Assembly (NCBI RefSeq): GCF_000022905.1
Contig: NC_012590.1
Coordinates: 2,726,190-2,790,189 of the forward strand
Direction: 5' to 3'
DNA from: Corynebacterium aurimucosum ATCC 700975
GTDB lineage: Bacteria > Actinomycetota > Actinomycetes > Mycobacteriales > Mycobacteriaceae
Length of the DNA: 64,000 nucleotides
The notes below the pieces were generated by a model that worked only from the letters and a program-made list of their open reading frames with translations, ran no database searches and was not told where the DNA came from. This document shows, in pieces, positions 1-6,800 of this stretch. The first letter of the stretch is position 1. Each line of letters begins with the position of its first letter. A program made the translations under genes and the position numbers.

Positions 1-337
1 CCAGAGTGAAGTGAGCAAGAAGACGGAGAGGCACCGCAGGAAATGCTTGGAGCAGATGTACTTCGAGCTCTCCGAGATGCACGTCCACAACGTCACTTTG
101 GAAAGCCGGCAAGAAGCACAAAACAGGCGAGACGTCGCCCACATAGTTGCCCTGCAGGGCCAAGGACAAAGTGCTGGCATCCGACTGCGACACGTACGCG
201 GTGGCGATGATCCCCTGCTCTGGATTCCAGATGCCGTTCTGGGAGCACTGAACACCGTCCATCTAGGGGAAGAGCAGTACTGGGAGAAGCTGCACGAGAA
301 AGTGGTCCTCAACCGTCCCACCCCGGATTCCCTCTAG
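1..337 (+). CDS. Hypothetical protein, C-terminal part (5' end outside window)
   Basis: The reading frame is open to the left edge, so this is probably the last ~110 residues of a longer protein; a GTG at 11 is only an internal possibility. The C-terminal stretch RLRHVRGGDDPLLWIPDAVLGA looks like the end of uncharacterised actinobacterial proteins that I loosely associate with DUF3800-type proteins. That assignment is weak. It ends just before a strong hairpin, which supports it being a real transcribed gene. No function is proposed. Confidence 0.45.
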   Translation, partial: QSEVSKKTERHRRKCLEQMYFELSEMHVHNVTLESRQEAQNRRDVAHIVALQGQGQSAGIRLRHVRGGDDPLLWIPDAVLGALNTVHLGEEQYWEKLHEKVVLNRPTPDSL

Positions 338-345
338 AGGCAGGC

Positions 346-389
346 GAAGACCCTGAGTCCAGTCGTCCGGCTGGGGTCCCAGGGTCTTC
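346..389 (+). terminator. Rho-independent terminator after the first gene
   Basis: A perfect 10-bp inverted repeat, GAAGACCCTG (346-355) and CAGGGTCTTC (380-389), flanks a 24-base loop and is followed by a short pyrimidine tail. It lies 9 bases after the stop codon at 337. It may work in both directions. Confidence 0.65.
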
Positions 390-421
390 TTCCGATCCTG
401 TCGTAACAGGTGGCAATAACA

Positions 422-814
422 CTAGGGTAGCACCATTTGGCACCGATAGGCCCCGTCCGTTTCCTTAGCTGGATCGGCGGCCTCATCCTGGTTTCCTGAC
501 CAAATCCACATCGACCAAGCCGAACGCAGCGGGCTAAATATCACTCTGCTCAATACCCCTAGACGTTGACGCCGACATGCCCCGCCGAGATACAGCAGGT
601 CATAGGACAAAGACCTCTTACTCCGACCATCACTGAATCGATCATCAAACCACCCCGGCGAGAGCTGACGGAAAATCTCTGAAGTCAAACCCTCATCAGA
701 GATGACTTTCTTTGCACGAGATACTTCCCGTCGTGAACACCCCAATGCGTGTGTGATCTGCGCCTAGCTAGCACCATCAAGGCACATCGCAATGATCTGC
801 TTGAAGTTGGCCAC
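422..814 (-). pseudogene. Degenerate IS21-family istA transposase, N-terminal fragment
   Basis: A GTG at 814 follows an AAGGAG-like ribosome site, and the frame reads VANFKQIIAMCLDGAS, a TAG stop (in place of a sense codon), then AQITHALGCSRREVSRAKKVI and LSPGWFDDRFSDGRSKRSLSYD. This is the N-terminal helix-turn-helix region of IstA transposases. After the SLSYD stretch (about 590) similarity to IstA ends, and the frame runs on without recognisable domains to 422. Just upstream (about 815-882, minus strand) are TGTTGGCGAC/TGTTGCGTCAAC-like repeats resembling an IS21 terminus. The catalytic DDE domain and istB are absent, so this is a dead remnant, distinct in sequence from the intact IS21 element at 35029-37674. 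Confidence 0.7.
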
Positions 815-959
815 AAGGACCAGCTCCTTCCAAGTAGAAGTTGACGCAACACCAGCGGATTGTGGTGTCGCCAACATCAACTATGAAAGAAAACCCCTTA
901 CAGTACCGGATACACGGAACACCGGTACCAACTACGCGGACTCGCGGTACCAACTACCC

Positions 960-1409
960 CAAATCGACACCACCGAACCGACAATATCCGTCGGCCTTCT
1001 TGAAAAGCTCCAAAGAGAGTTGATGGGGGAGAAGGGCTCTATCCCCACTGGTCTTCGCACTATTCAGAACTGGATCGGTGGAAGTAACCACACACCCATT
1101 GGGGCCGAGTTCATCCCAGCGCCCCCACGTCTAGTCCATGACCTCGTAGACGACTTATGTCTTTACCTCGATGGCGCTTCGCACGGTGCTCTCATCCAGG
1201 CCGCGATTGCTCACGCTCAATTCGAAACGATTCACCCATTTGCAGATGGCAACGGCCGTGTGGGCCGTGCTCTCATTCATGGGATTCTTCTGCGTCGCGG
1301 ACTTACTGAATACACCATTCTGCCGGTATGCCTCGTCCTCGGTACGTGGTCCAAATCGAAAGCTACCTGCCTTTTCGCACCATCAAGCGTGGGAAAATCC
1401 TCACCATAA
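960..1409 (+). pseudogene. Fic-domain protein remnant
   Basis: The frame encodes a clear Fic core. LLEKLQRELM is followed by TIQNWIGG, then a helix leading into AHAQFETIHPFADGNGRVGRALIHG, which contains the HxFx(D/E)GNGRxxR AMPylation motif (about 1215-1280). Fic enzymes transfer AMP or related groups to hydroxyl side chains. Homology starts abruptly near 985 and is lost after LPVCLVL (about 1340), where the reading frame appears to shift. The N-terminal Fic_N domain and the C-terminal part are missing. The upstream part of the frame runs into the IS remnant, which suggests the gene was cut by insertion and decay. The inhibitory helix motif cannot be found. Probably non-functional. Confidence 0.7.
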
Positions 1410-1486
1410 AGCGCACGTATAAGTGGGAGCATGTCGAGATTCCCCTCATCCGGAACTAGGCCGCAGTTCATTTTTTAAGAGCCGGT

Positions 1487-1996
1487 TTGACCGCTTCCGG
1501 AGTGCAATACGGCGATGGATACGAGGCCACGTGGGAGCTGCGCGCCGCGGAGAACTGGGTGACTGAACGTGTGTCGGTGAACGTTGAAGGCGACGGATGG
1601 GGGCGAAGCCTCGAGCTGTTTAGGTCCGAGCAAGGCGTGTGGTCGGCGGAAACCAATGAAGAGGGCGCCCAGCTTGAAGATCTGCCCTCCCCCGGTATCG
1701 TCCAGTCAGCCGACCTGAAAGCCGCACTCGATTGCGCTCTCGGTCTGTGCCCTCTCACCAACACAATGCCTATTCGTCGCTTGACGCTGCTTGAGACTCA
1801 GGTGCCGAAAACGCAGCTGATCATGGCTTGGATTGATATACCGTCCCTCCAGGTGATCGCATCAGACCAGTACTACAGCTCCGTCGATTCTGAAACTGTC
1901 CGATATGAAAGCGGAACACGGGGAGTCGACGTCGAGTTGGAGGTCGACGGTGGCGGCGTGGTCGTACACTACCCTGATCTCGCACGGCGGGTCTGA
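1487..1996 (+). CDS. Putative glycolipid-binding domain protein (5' end damaged)
   Basis: The translation matches the pattern of the putative glycolipid-binding family (Pfam Glycolipid_bind). It has an ASGVQYGDGYEATWEL N-terminal strand region, LCPLTNTMPIRRL in the centre, a DIPSLQVIASDQYYSSV segment, and a VDGGGVVVHYPDLARRV end. Family members usually have about 15-20 more residues before this point. Here the frame is closed by a TAG at 1457-1459 and only a TTG (1487) is available, so the native start seems lost. It may be a pseudogene or start at TTG. The role of the family is poorly defined; binding of cell-envelope glycolipid has been suggested. Confidence 0.6.
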   Translation: MTASGVQYGDGYEATWELRAAENWVTERVSVNVEGDGWGRSLELFRSEQGVWSAETNEEGAQLEDLPSPGIVQSADLKAALDCALGLCPLTNTMPIRRLTLLETQVPKTQLIMAWIDIPSLQVIASDQYYSSVDSETVRYESGTRGVDVELEVDGGGVVVHYPDLARRV

Positions 1997-2027
1997 TCCG
2001 GAAGCAACTCTAACTAAGCTGGGCGGT

Positions 2028-2471
2028 ATGAACGACCTGACCATCGCACCTGGCCCAGGGATCCCCGGGGGTCTGGTCATCGTCGCCGCCGACCTGACGG
2101 AGCGGTTCGCGAAGTCGTCGGGACCAGGTGGCCAAGGCGTCAATACTACGGACAGCAAAGTGCAGCTTTCCGTCGATATCGCTACGTGCTCATCGCTTTC
2201 CGACGCCCAGCGTCGCCGCGTCCTCCACAACCACGAGCACCGCCTAGACGGCACCGTCCTTACCGTTACCGCATCGACCCAGCGATTGCAGGTACGCAAC
2301 CGCGCCGAGGCACGCGAACGCATGGCCGCCCTCTTGCGCGAGGCGCTCGCTCCGCCTCCTCCCCCGCGGCGCAGGACCAAGCCGACGCGGAGCTCGGTGC
2401 GACGCCGTCTCGAAGCGAAAAAGCGGCGCTCGGAACTCAAGTCCACGCGACGGCGGCCCCAAATTCCCTAG
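2028..2471 (+). CDS. arfB: Alternative ribosome-rescue factor / peptidyl-tRNA hydrolase ArfB
   Basis: This 147-residue protein begins MNDLTIAPGPGIPGGLVIV and carries SSGPGGQGVNTTDSKVQL, the GGQ motif of class-I release-factor-like hydrolases, at about residues 27-33. The C-terminal tail is rich in Arg, Lys and Pro. ArfB (YaeJ) enters ribosomes stalled without a stop codon and hydrolyses the peptidyl-tRNA; the basic tail probes the empty mRNA channel. The ATG at 2028 is chosen over the longer frame from 1905 because homology begins there and the longer form overlaps the upstream gene. It stands alone between decayed genes. Confidence 0.88.
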   Translation: MNDLTIAPGPGIPGGLVIVAADLTERFAKSSGPGGQGVNTTDSKVQLSVDIATCSSLSDAQRRRVLHNHEHRLDGTVLTVTASTQRLQVRNRAEARERMAALLREALAPPPPPRRRTKPTRSSVRRRLEAKKRRSELKSTRRRPQIP

Positions 2472-2525
2472 TTCGAACCATCCGCATGCATATCCTCACG
2501 CTGACGGACCTGGTTCGGGTAACCG

Positions 2526-2834
2526 CTACGCTGAGACAGCTTGGACCGGTTGAATCCGCTCGATTTCCGAGAGGATCTTGTCTTCCGCCACGTCCAAGTC
2601 ATATTGAGCCTGTAACCCGAGCCAGAACTGGGGGCTCATCTCGAAAAACTTCGCTAGACGAAGGGCCGTGTCAGCGGTTACAGCGCGCTTACCGTGAACA
2701 ATTTCGTTGATCCGGCGGGGCGGAACGCCGATGGAGACGGCGAGCTTGTGCTGGGTGATCCCCATTCCTTTGAGGAAGTCCTCCATGAGGATCTCACCGG
2801 GGTGAACCGGAGGGAGCTTGTCAGTGGTAGTCAA
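2526..2834 (-). CDS. higA: HigA-type antitoxin, XRE family
   Basis: The protein has about 102 residues, with LPPVHPGEILMEDFLKGMGITQHKLAVSIGVPPRRINEIVHGKRAVTADTALRLAKFF forming the helix-turn-helix typical of HigA/VapI antitoxins. The TTG at 2834 is the position where HigA homology starts (TTTDKLPPVHPGEI). The frame is open further upstream to an ATG at 2954, so translation from there would give a 142-residue product carrying broken HigB sequence at its N-terminus. HigA binds and neutralises HigB and represses its own operon. An imperfect palindrome at 2973-3003 is a likely operator. Confidence 0.8.
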   Translation of the reverse strand: MTTTDKLPPVHPGEILMEDFLKGMGITQHKLAVSIGVPPRRINEIVHGKRAVTADTALRLAKFFEMSPQFWLGLQAQYDLDVAEDKILSEIERIQPVQAVSA

Positions 2835-2954
2835 CGATCTCAACCTCCTCTGGCCCCGCCGATCACCTTTCAACGCCTCGAGCCGGTTTCCCGGGGGAAT
2901 CCGCTCTCGATTCCACAGACGCTCAGTGTCCTTGTCAGCGAACGACTGGATCAT
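2821..2954 (-). pseudogene. HigB toxin with internal deletions, fused in frame to higA
   Basis: The reading frame starts MIQSFADKDTERLW, the standard HigB (RelE-superfamily mRNA interferase) N-terminus. It then jumps to PPGNRLEALKGDRRGQ. In another frame the normal C-terminus PEEVEIVDYH is still present, followed by a TGA at 2821-2823. Intact HigB is about 92-95 residues. Here roughly half is missing, in at least two pieces, including the region that usually holds the catalytic arginine and tyrosine. The second deletion shifts the frame so that the remaining HigB N-terminus reads through into HigA. The toxin must be inactive. Confidence 0.8.
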
Positions 2955-2972
2955 GCTTCACCTGATCCCCCA

Positions 2973-3003
2973 TAACGCGAAGCGTCAATAACGCTACGCG
3001 TTA
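2973..3003. promoter_or_regulatory. Inverted repeat upstream of higBA, probable HigA operator
   Basis: TAACGCGAAGCGT (2973-2985) and ACGCTACGCGTTA (2991-3003) form a 13-bp inverted repeat with one mismatch and a 5-base spacer, 19 bases before the ATG at 2954. HigA antitoxins dimerise on palindromes in this position to repress their own promoter. Binding is inferred. Confidence 0.55.
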
Positions 3004-3277
3004 AATTTGAACTCCACGGTATGTAGTTGCAAAGTTACTTTCTCGTTAGCCTGCAACAATCAGAAAACTGTCATTACGTCAGCACACAGAGAACATATGG
3101 GCGCATGGAAACACGTAAAGGTTGTGCGGGATGGCGTGGACGTCAACGTGAAGATTCTGGAGAACCTCGCCGCGCACGTCGCTCCCGCGTTGGGTGGCAG
3201 CCGAACCACAAAGGATCAGTCATCTGCTATCCCATCGACTAATTCCTGCAGATCGCAGGACCTTCGCGCAACCGTCA
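3004..3277. other. Intergenic stretch without a recognisable gene
   Basis: Short frames here (for example one from 3097 reading MGAWKHVKVVRDGVDVNVK) match no family I know and lack a convincing ribosome site. The stretch may hold gene debris and the distal part of the cmtR promoter. Confidence 0.4.
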
Positions 3278-3325
3278 GTTCAGTGCATTTTGAATAGTTC
3301 AGCGCACGTTGTATTGTTCAGTACA
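3278..3325 (+). promoter_or_regulatory. Three 19-bp-spaced GTTCAG repeats, probable CmtR operator/promoter
   Basis: GTTCAGTGCA (3278-3287), GTTCAGCGCA (3297-3306) and GTTCAGTACA (3316-3325) are spaced exactly 19 bp. Two of them are preceded by TGAATA or TGTATT, giving imperfect palindromes of the form TGAA-N3-TTCA. The last repeat ends at the cmtR start codon. Repeated near-palindromes overlapping the promoter fit binding by an ArsR/SmtB repressor, here CmtR itself. Metal-dependent release is inferred from the family. Confidence 0.6.
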
Positions 3326-3684
3326 TGCTGACTATTGCTTCACGCCTCGACGTCATGAACCGGCTCGGCCGGGCCATGGCTGATCCGACGCGTTCCCGAA
3401 TCCTGATGACCCTACTCGACGGTCCGGGCTACCCGGCCGAGATTTCGCAAAGCTTGGATCTGACGCGCTCGAACGTCTCGAACCACCTGTCCTGCCTACG
3501 CGATTGCGGCATCGTCGTCGCTGAGCCGGAGGGCCGTAAGACCCGCTACGAAATTGCCGATCCGCACCTCGCGGCGGCGCTCGAAGCGCTGGTCAACGCG
3601 ACGCTGGCCGTCGACGAGAATGCCCCCTGCATCGACACTGAGTGCTCGGTGCCCGGCTGCGGCGAGAAAGGAACGGACGCATGA
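3325..3684 (+). CDS. cmtR: CmtR-type Cd(II)/Pb(II)-sensing ArsR-family repressor
   Basis: The protein has 119 residues with a winged helix-turn-helix (ADPTRSRILMTLL; LTRSNVSNHLSCLRDCGIV). Cysteines fall at positions 57, 61 and 102, the numbers reported as metal ligands in Mycobacterium tuberculosis CmtR; a further CxxxxxC lies at the C-terminus. CmtR represses its operon and lets go of DNA when it binds cadmium or lead. The stop codon overlaps the cadA start (ATGA, 3681-3684), so the two genes are translationally coupled. Unlike its degraded neighbours, this cassette looks intact. Confidence 0.9.
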   Translation: MLTIASRLDVMNRLGRAMADPTRSRILMTLLDGPGYPAEISQSLDLTRSNVSNHLSCLRDCGIVVAEPEGRKTRYEIADPHLAAALEALVNATLAVDENAPCIDTECSVPGCGEKGTDA

Positions 3685-5573
3685 GTTCAGCATGTGGATG
3701 CGAACACGAACCCGCCACGGAGATCGAAGAGCTCGATCGGCCATGGTGGAAAGACCCCGAGCTACTGCTACCGATCTTCTCCGGTGTAGCCCTCATTACA
3801 GGACTGGCGCTGGACTGGTCCGACTTGGAGACGCCCGCAACGGTACTGTATTGGCTTGGCCTGCTGCTGGGCGCTTATACGTTCGCACCTGGAGCGATCC
3901 GGAACCTTGTCACGAAGCGCAAGCTCGGCATTGGCTTGCTTATGACGATCAGCGCGGTCGGCGCGGTGATCCTTGGTTTCGTCGGAGAGGCCGCGGCGCT
4001 GGCGTTCCTGTACTCGATCGCCGAGGCGCTTGAAGACAAGGCGATGGACCGGGCCCAAGGCGGACTGCGGGCACTGTTGAAACTGGTACCGCAAACCGCG
4101 ACCGTGCTGCGCGACGGTACGACGGCCGAGGTCGCTGCGAAGGACCTTGAGGCTGGCGAGCTGATGCTCGTGCGCCCCGGGGAGCGGATCGCCACGGACG
4201 GCATCATTCGGTCCGGACGCTCCAGCCTTGACACCTCAGCGATCACCGGAGAATCCATTCCGGAGGAGGTCGCACCCGGCGACGAGGTACCCGCGGGAGC
4301 GATCAACTCCGCCGGTGTGCTGGAGGTCGAGACGACCGCAGCTGGAACGGACAACTCGCTGACCACACTCGTCGATCTCGTCGAGAAGGCGCAGGCGGAG
4401 AAGGGTGACCGCGCCCGGATCGCCGACCGGATTGCCCGACCCCTAGTGCCCGGGGTGATGATCCTGGCGGTGCTGGTCGGTGTGATTGGCTCGCTGCTGG
4501 GCGACCCCGAGACGTGGATCACCCGTGCGCTGGTGGTCCTGGTCGCAGCGTCGCCGTGCGCGCTGGCAATCTCCGTGCCGCTGACGGTCGTGGCCGCGAT
4601 CGGCGCGGCCAGCCAGTTCGGAGTAGTCATCAAGTCCGGCGCGGCGTTCGAGCGACTCGGCGGCATCCGTCACCTAGCGGTAGACAAGACCGGAACCCTT
4701 ACTCGCAACCAGCCCGAGGTTACCGGAGTGGTCCCGGCAGACGGATTCGATCGGGCGCAGGTGCTTTCCTTCGCGGCGGCGGTTGAGCAGCAATCGACGC
4801 ACCCCCTCGCCGCGGCGATCGTGGCAGCGGAGCCCGAAGCGCCCACCGCCTTGGATATCAGCGAGGAAGCCGGTCATGGCATCGGCGGCACCGTCGAAGG
4901 CCGACGGGTGCTGGTCGGCAGCCCCCGATGGATCGACGCCGGGCCACTGAAGGCGGACGTTGAGCGTATGGAGTCCGAAGGCCAGACCTGCGTCCTAGTC
5001 ACCGTCGATGACGCTCTCGCCGGGGCGATCGGGGTGCGCGACGAGTTGCGGCCCGAGGTGCCCGATGCCGTGCAATCCCTGCACGACAACGACGTGGAAG
5101 TGAGCATGCTCACCGGCGATAACACTCGCACCGCCCGGGCGCTGGCTGAAATCGCTGGAATCGACGACGTGCGCGCCGAGCTGCGACCGGAGGACAAGGC
5201 AAGCATCGTCGCCGAACTCTCCTCCAAGACGCCGACGGCGATGATCGGCGACGGCATCAACGACGCGCCGGCACTGGCGGGCGCAACGGTGGGCATTGCG
5301 ATGGGAGCAACCGGCTCTGACGCCGCGATCGAGTCCGCTGACGTCGCCTTCACTGGCCACGACCTCCGGCTGATCCCGCAGGCGCTGCAGCACGCCCGCC
5401 GAGGCAGCAGGATCATCAACCAAAACATCGTGCTGTCTCTGGCCATCATCATCGTGTTGATGCCACTGGCGATCAGCGGTGTACTGGGCCTGGCCGCCGT
5501 CGTCTTGGTACACGAAGTCGCCGAAGTCATCGTGATCTTGAACGGCCTGCGGGCTGCACGAGCGAAACGCTGA
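3681..5573 (+). CDS. cadA: Heavy-metal-translocating P-type ATPase (Cd/Zn/Co efflux)
   Basis: This 630-residue P1B-type ATPase pumps heavy-metal cations out of the cell using ATP. Visible motifs are TGES (actuator domain), DKTGTLTRNQ with the phosphorylated Asp, a HP-containing nucleotide-binding segment (QQSTHPLAA), GDGINDAPAL, and six or more hydrophobic helices. The membrane metal motif is SPC (AASPCALAIS), not CPC, and the last helix carries HEVAEVIVILNGLR. SPC plus a late HE motif marks the P1B-4 group (Co/Zn/Cd). The N-terminus has a short SACGCEHEP metal-binding-like tail but no HMA domain. The ATG at 3681 overlaps the cmtR stop. The upstream CmtR-type regulator points to cadmium or lead as inducer. 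Confidence 0.9.
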   Translation: MSSACGCEHEPATEIEELDRPWWKDPELLLPIFSGVALITGLALDWSDLETPATVLYWLGLLLGAYTFAPGAIRNLVTKRKLGIGLLMTISAVGAVILGFVGEAAALAFLYSIAEALEDKAMDRAQGGLRALLKLVPQTATVLRDGTTAEVAAKDLEAGELMLVRPGERIATDGIIRSGRSSLDTSAITGESIPEEVAPGDEVPAGAINSAGVLEVETTAAGTDNSLTTLVDLVEKAQAEKGDRARIADRIARPLVPGVMILAVLVGVIGSLLGDPETWITRALVVLVAASPCALAISVPLTVVAAIGAASQFGVVIKSGAAFERLGGIRHLAVDKTGTLTRNQPEVTGVVPADGFDRAQVLSFAAAVEQQSTHPLAAAIVAAEPEAPTALDISEEAGHGIGGTVEGRRVLVGSPRWIDAGPLKADVERMESEGQTCVLVTVDDALAGAIGVRDELRPEVPDAVQSLHDNDVEVSMLTGDNTRTARALAEIAGIDDVRAELRPEDKASIVAELSSKTPTAMIGDGINDAPALAGATVGIAMGATGSDAAIESADVAFTGHDLRLIPQALQHARRGSRIINQNIVLSLAIIIVLMPLAISGVLGLAAVVLVHEVAEVIVILNGLRAARAKR

Positions 5574-5631
5574 GGCTGTGACCGGCAAGTCTTATAAGGG
5601 TTGAACCACGCGCCGAGCGCACACACACGTT

Positions 5632-5667
5632 GGACCAGGCGAGTCATTCGAGTTCACCGCCTGGTCC
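5632..5667. terminator. Hairpin between cadA and the zeta toxin operon
   Basis: A perfect 10-bp stem, GGACCAGGCG (5632-5641) with CGCCTGGTCC (5658-5667), lies between two convergent genes. The pyrimidine tail is short, so termination strength is uncertain. Its position suits a shared, bidirectional terminator. Confidence 0.55.
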
Positions 5668-5727
5668 TTCTCGATGCGTGCAGGCACGGGAACTGTGGGT
5701 GAACCTAATAGTTCCACGGGCACAGCC

Positions 5728-6510
5728 TTAAAGTTTGCGGATACGCTCTGCATCAGCCACGAGGTTGTGCGTGAGCTTTTCCGCTTCAAGGCCACTCAAG
5801 TCACAGCTGTCAAAACGGGCCAGCCAGTCGGCCCGAACAGCGGGGGAGTCGAACCAGGTTGCGCGCTCAGCCTCAATATCCTCGATACCGCTCAAGGTGC
5901 GGCCGTCGCGGGTGCGGATCTCGAGGTCGTCGACAAGCGGGGCAATCGCTTGAAGCCCTGGGACGATGGCCTTAAAGCCCGACGTATGGGAAACCTCATT
6001 GGTCCAGCGCGGGTAGCGGCTCACGCGCTGCGCCTCCAGGTAGCGCTGGACGACACCGAGCCTGGAGACCTCCTGCGCCACCGCCAAGCCCACGACCCTC
6101 ACGCGGAAACCCGCGGAGCGAAACTTGGCTATCTCACCCGCGATGAATTCCGGGTTGGACAGCGTGTTCTCAATGATGAGGGAGTGGCCGTGCTGCCGGC
6201 CATCCTCGATCAGCGAGGACATCCAATAGGGGACCGGACCGTTGGTGAGCACATCCATGCGCAGGGGGTCGCGCTCCATGATCTCGTCGAGGGCGGGATG
6301 ATATTTGCGTAATTCATCCGAATCTAGAACGACGTGGTCATCCGTGAGCATCTCAATCACCGAGGACTTTCCCGATGCTGGTTGTCCTGCTACATAGATG
6401 ACCTCAGGCTCAGCGGATGGCTGACGAAAAAGATAAGCAATACGCCGCTCAAGGACGCGGCGTTTAAAAGTATCATCTACCGGAAAATCCGCGGCCTTCA
6501 GCACTGTCAC
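5728..6510 (-). CDS. Zeta-type toxin (UDP-GlcNAc kinase-like)
   Basis: The protein has 260 residues with a Walker A loop in VIYVAGQPASGKSSVIE (about residues 38-53). This is followed by VVLDSDELRKYHP and a downstream IIENTLSNPEF segment, the layout of zeta/PezT toxins. Known members phosphorylate UDP-N-acetylglucosamine and so block peptidoglycan synthesis. The GTG start at 6510 overlaps the stop of the upstream small gene (GTGA), the usual antitoxin-then-toxin coupling. The key motifs are intact, so it is probably active and held in check by its neighbour. Confidence 0.82.
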   Translation of the reverse strand: MTVLKAADFPVDDTFKRRVLERRIAYLFRQPSAEPEVIYVAGQPASGKSSVIEMLTDDHVVLDSDELRKYHPALDEIMERDPLRMDVLTNGPVPYWMSSLIEDGRQHGHSLIIENTLSNPEFIAGEIAKFRSAGFRVRVVGLAVAQEVSRLGVVQRYLEAQRVSRYPRWTNEVSHTSGFKAIVPGLQAIAPLVDDLEIRTRDGRTLSGIEDIEAERATWFDSPAVRADWLARFDSCDLSGLEAEKLTHNLVADAERIRKL

Positions 6511-6770
6511 GCCACCTTTGCCCGGGTTTCAAGTTCATCGAGCAAGCGAGCAAAGAACTCCGCTGCCGCACGGATTTCATCAAGATCGGTGTTATCAACA
6601 CCGCTCACAGTGCGCTGGACAAAATCCTCTTGTGCAGTCCAATATTCAATCTCCAGCGCGCTGTCGGTCGCGAGCTGTTGGCGGAAATAGGCAGCTTTCA
6701 GCGAGGACGCAACCTCCTTCATGGCGTCGAAGGCTGCGTACTCGATCTCCGGGACTTTGGCAGTGCTCAT
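6507..6770 (-). CDS. Putative antitoxin of the zeta toxin
   Basis: This small acidic protein of 87 residues starts at an ATG at 6770 and ends within the toxin start codon. It is predicted to be mostly helical (EIEYAAFDAMKEVASSLKAAYFRQQLATDSALEIEYW). I see no helix-turn-helix, so it does not look like a DNA-binding PezA. It may resemble epsilon-type antitoxins, which are small helical bundles that block the zeta ATP site, but I cannot establish homology. The role is inferred from position and coupling. Confidence 0.7.
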   Translation of the reverse strand: MSTAKVPEIEYAAFDAMKEVASSLKAAYFRQQLATDSALEIEYWTAQEDFVQRTVSGVDNTDLDEIRAAAEFFARLLDELETRAKVA

Positions 6771-6800
6771 GGCGCTAAGAATAGCAGCGCCATGGTGGTT

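Noticed and set aside
1277..1471. 64-codon minus-strand frame (DMLPLIRALYGEDFPTLDGAKRQ)
   Set aside because: Considered as a possible gene fragment or Fic partner, but nothing supports it beyond an open frame.
3007..3297. 96-codon frame before cmtR
   Set aside because: No recognisable family, no ribosome site, and its end overlaps the operator repeats.
5632..5667. Possible tRNA remnant or attachment site
   Set aside because: The stem resembles an acceptor arm, but no T-arm, anticodon or CCA context is present; a terminator explains it.
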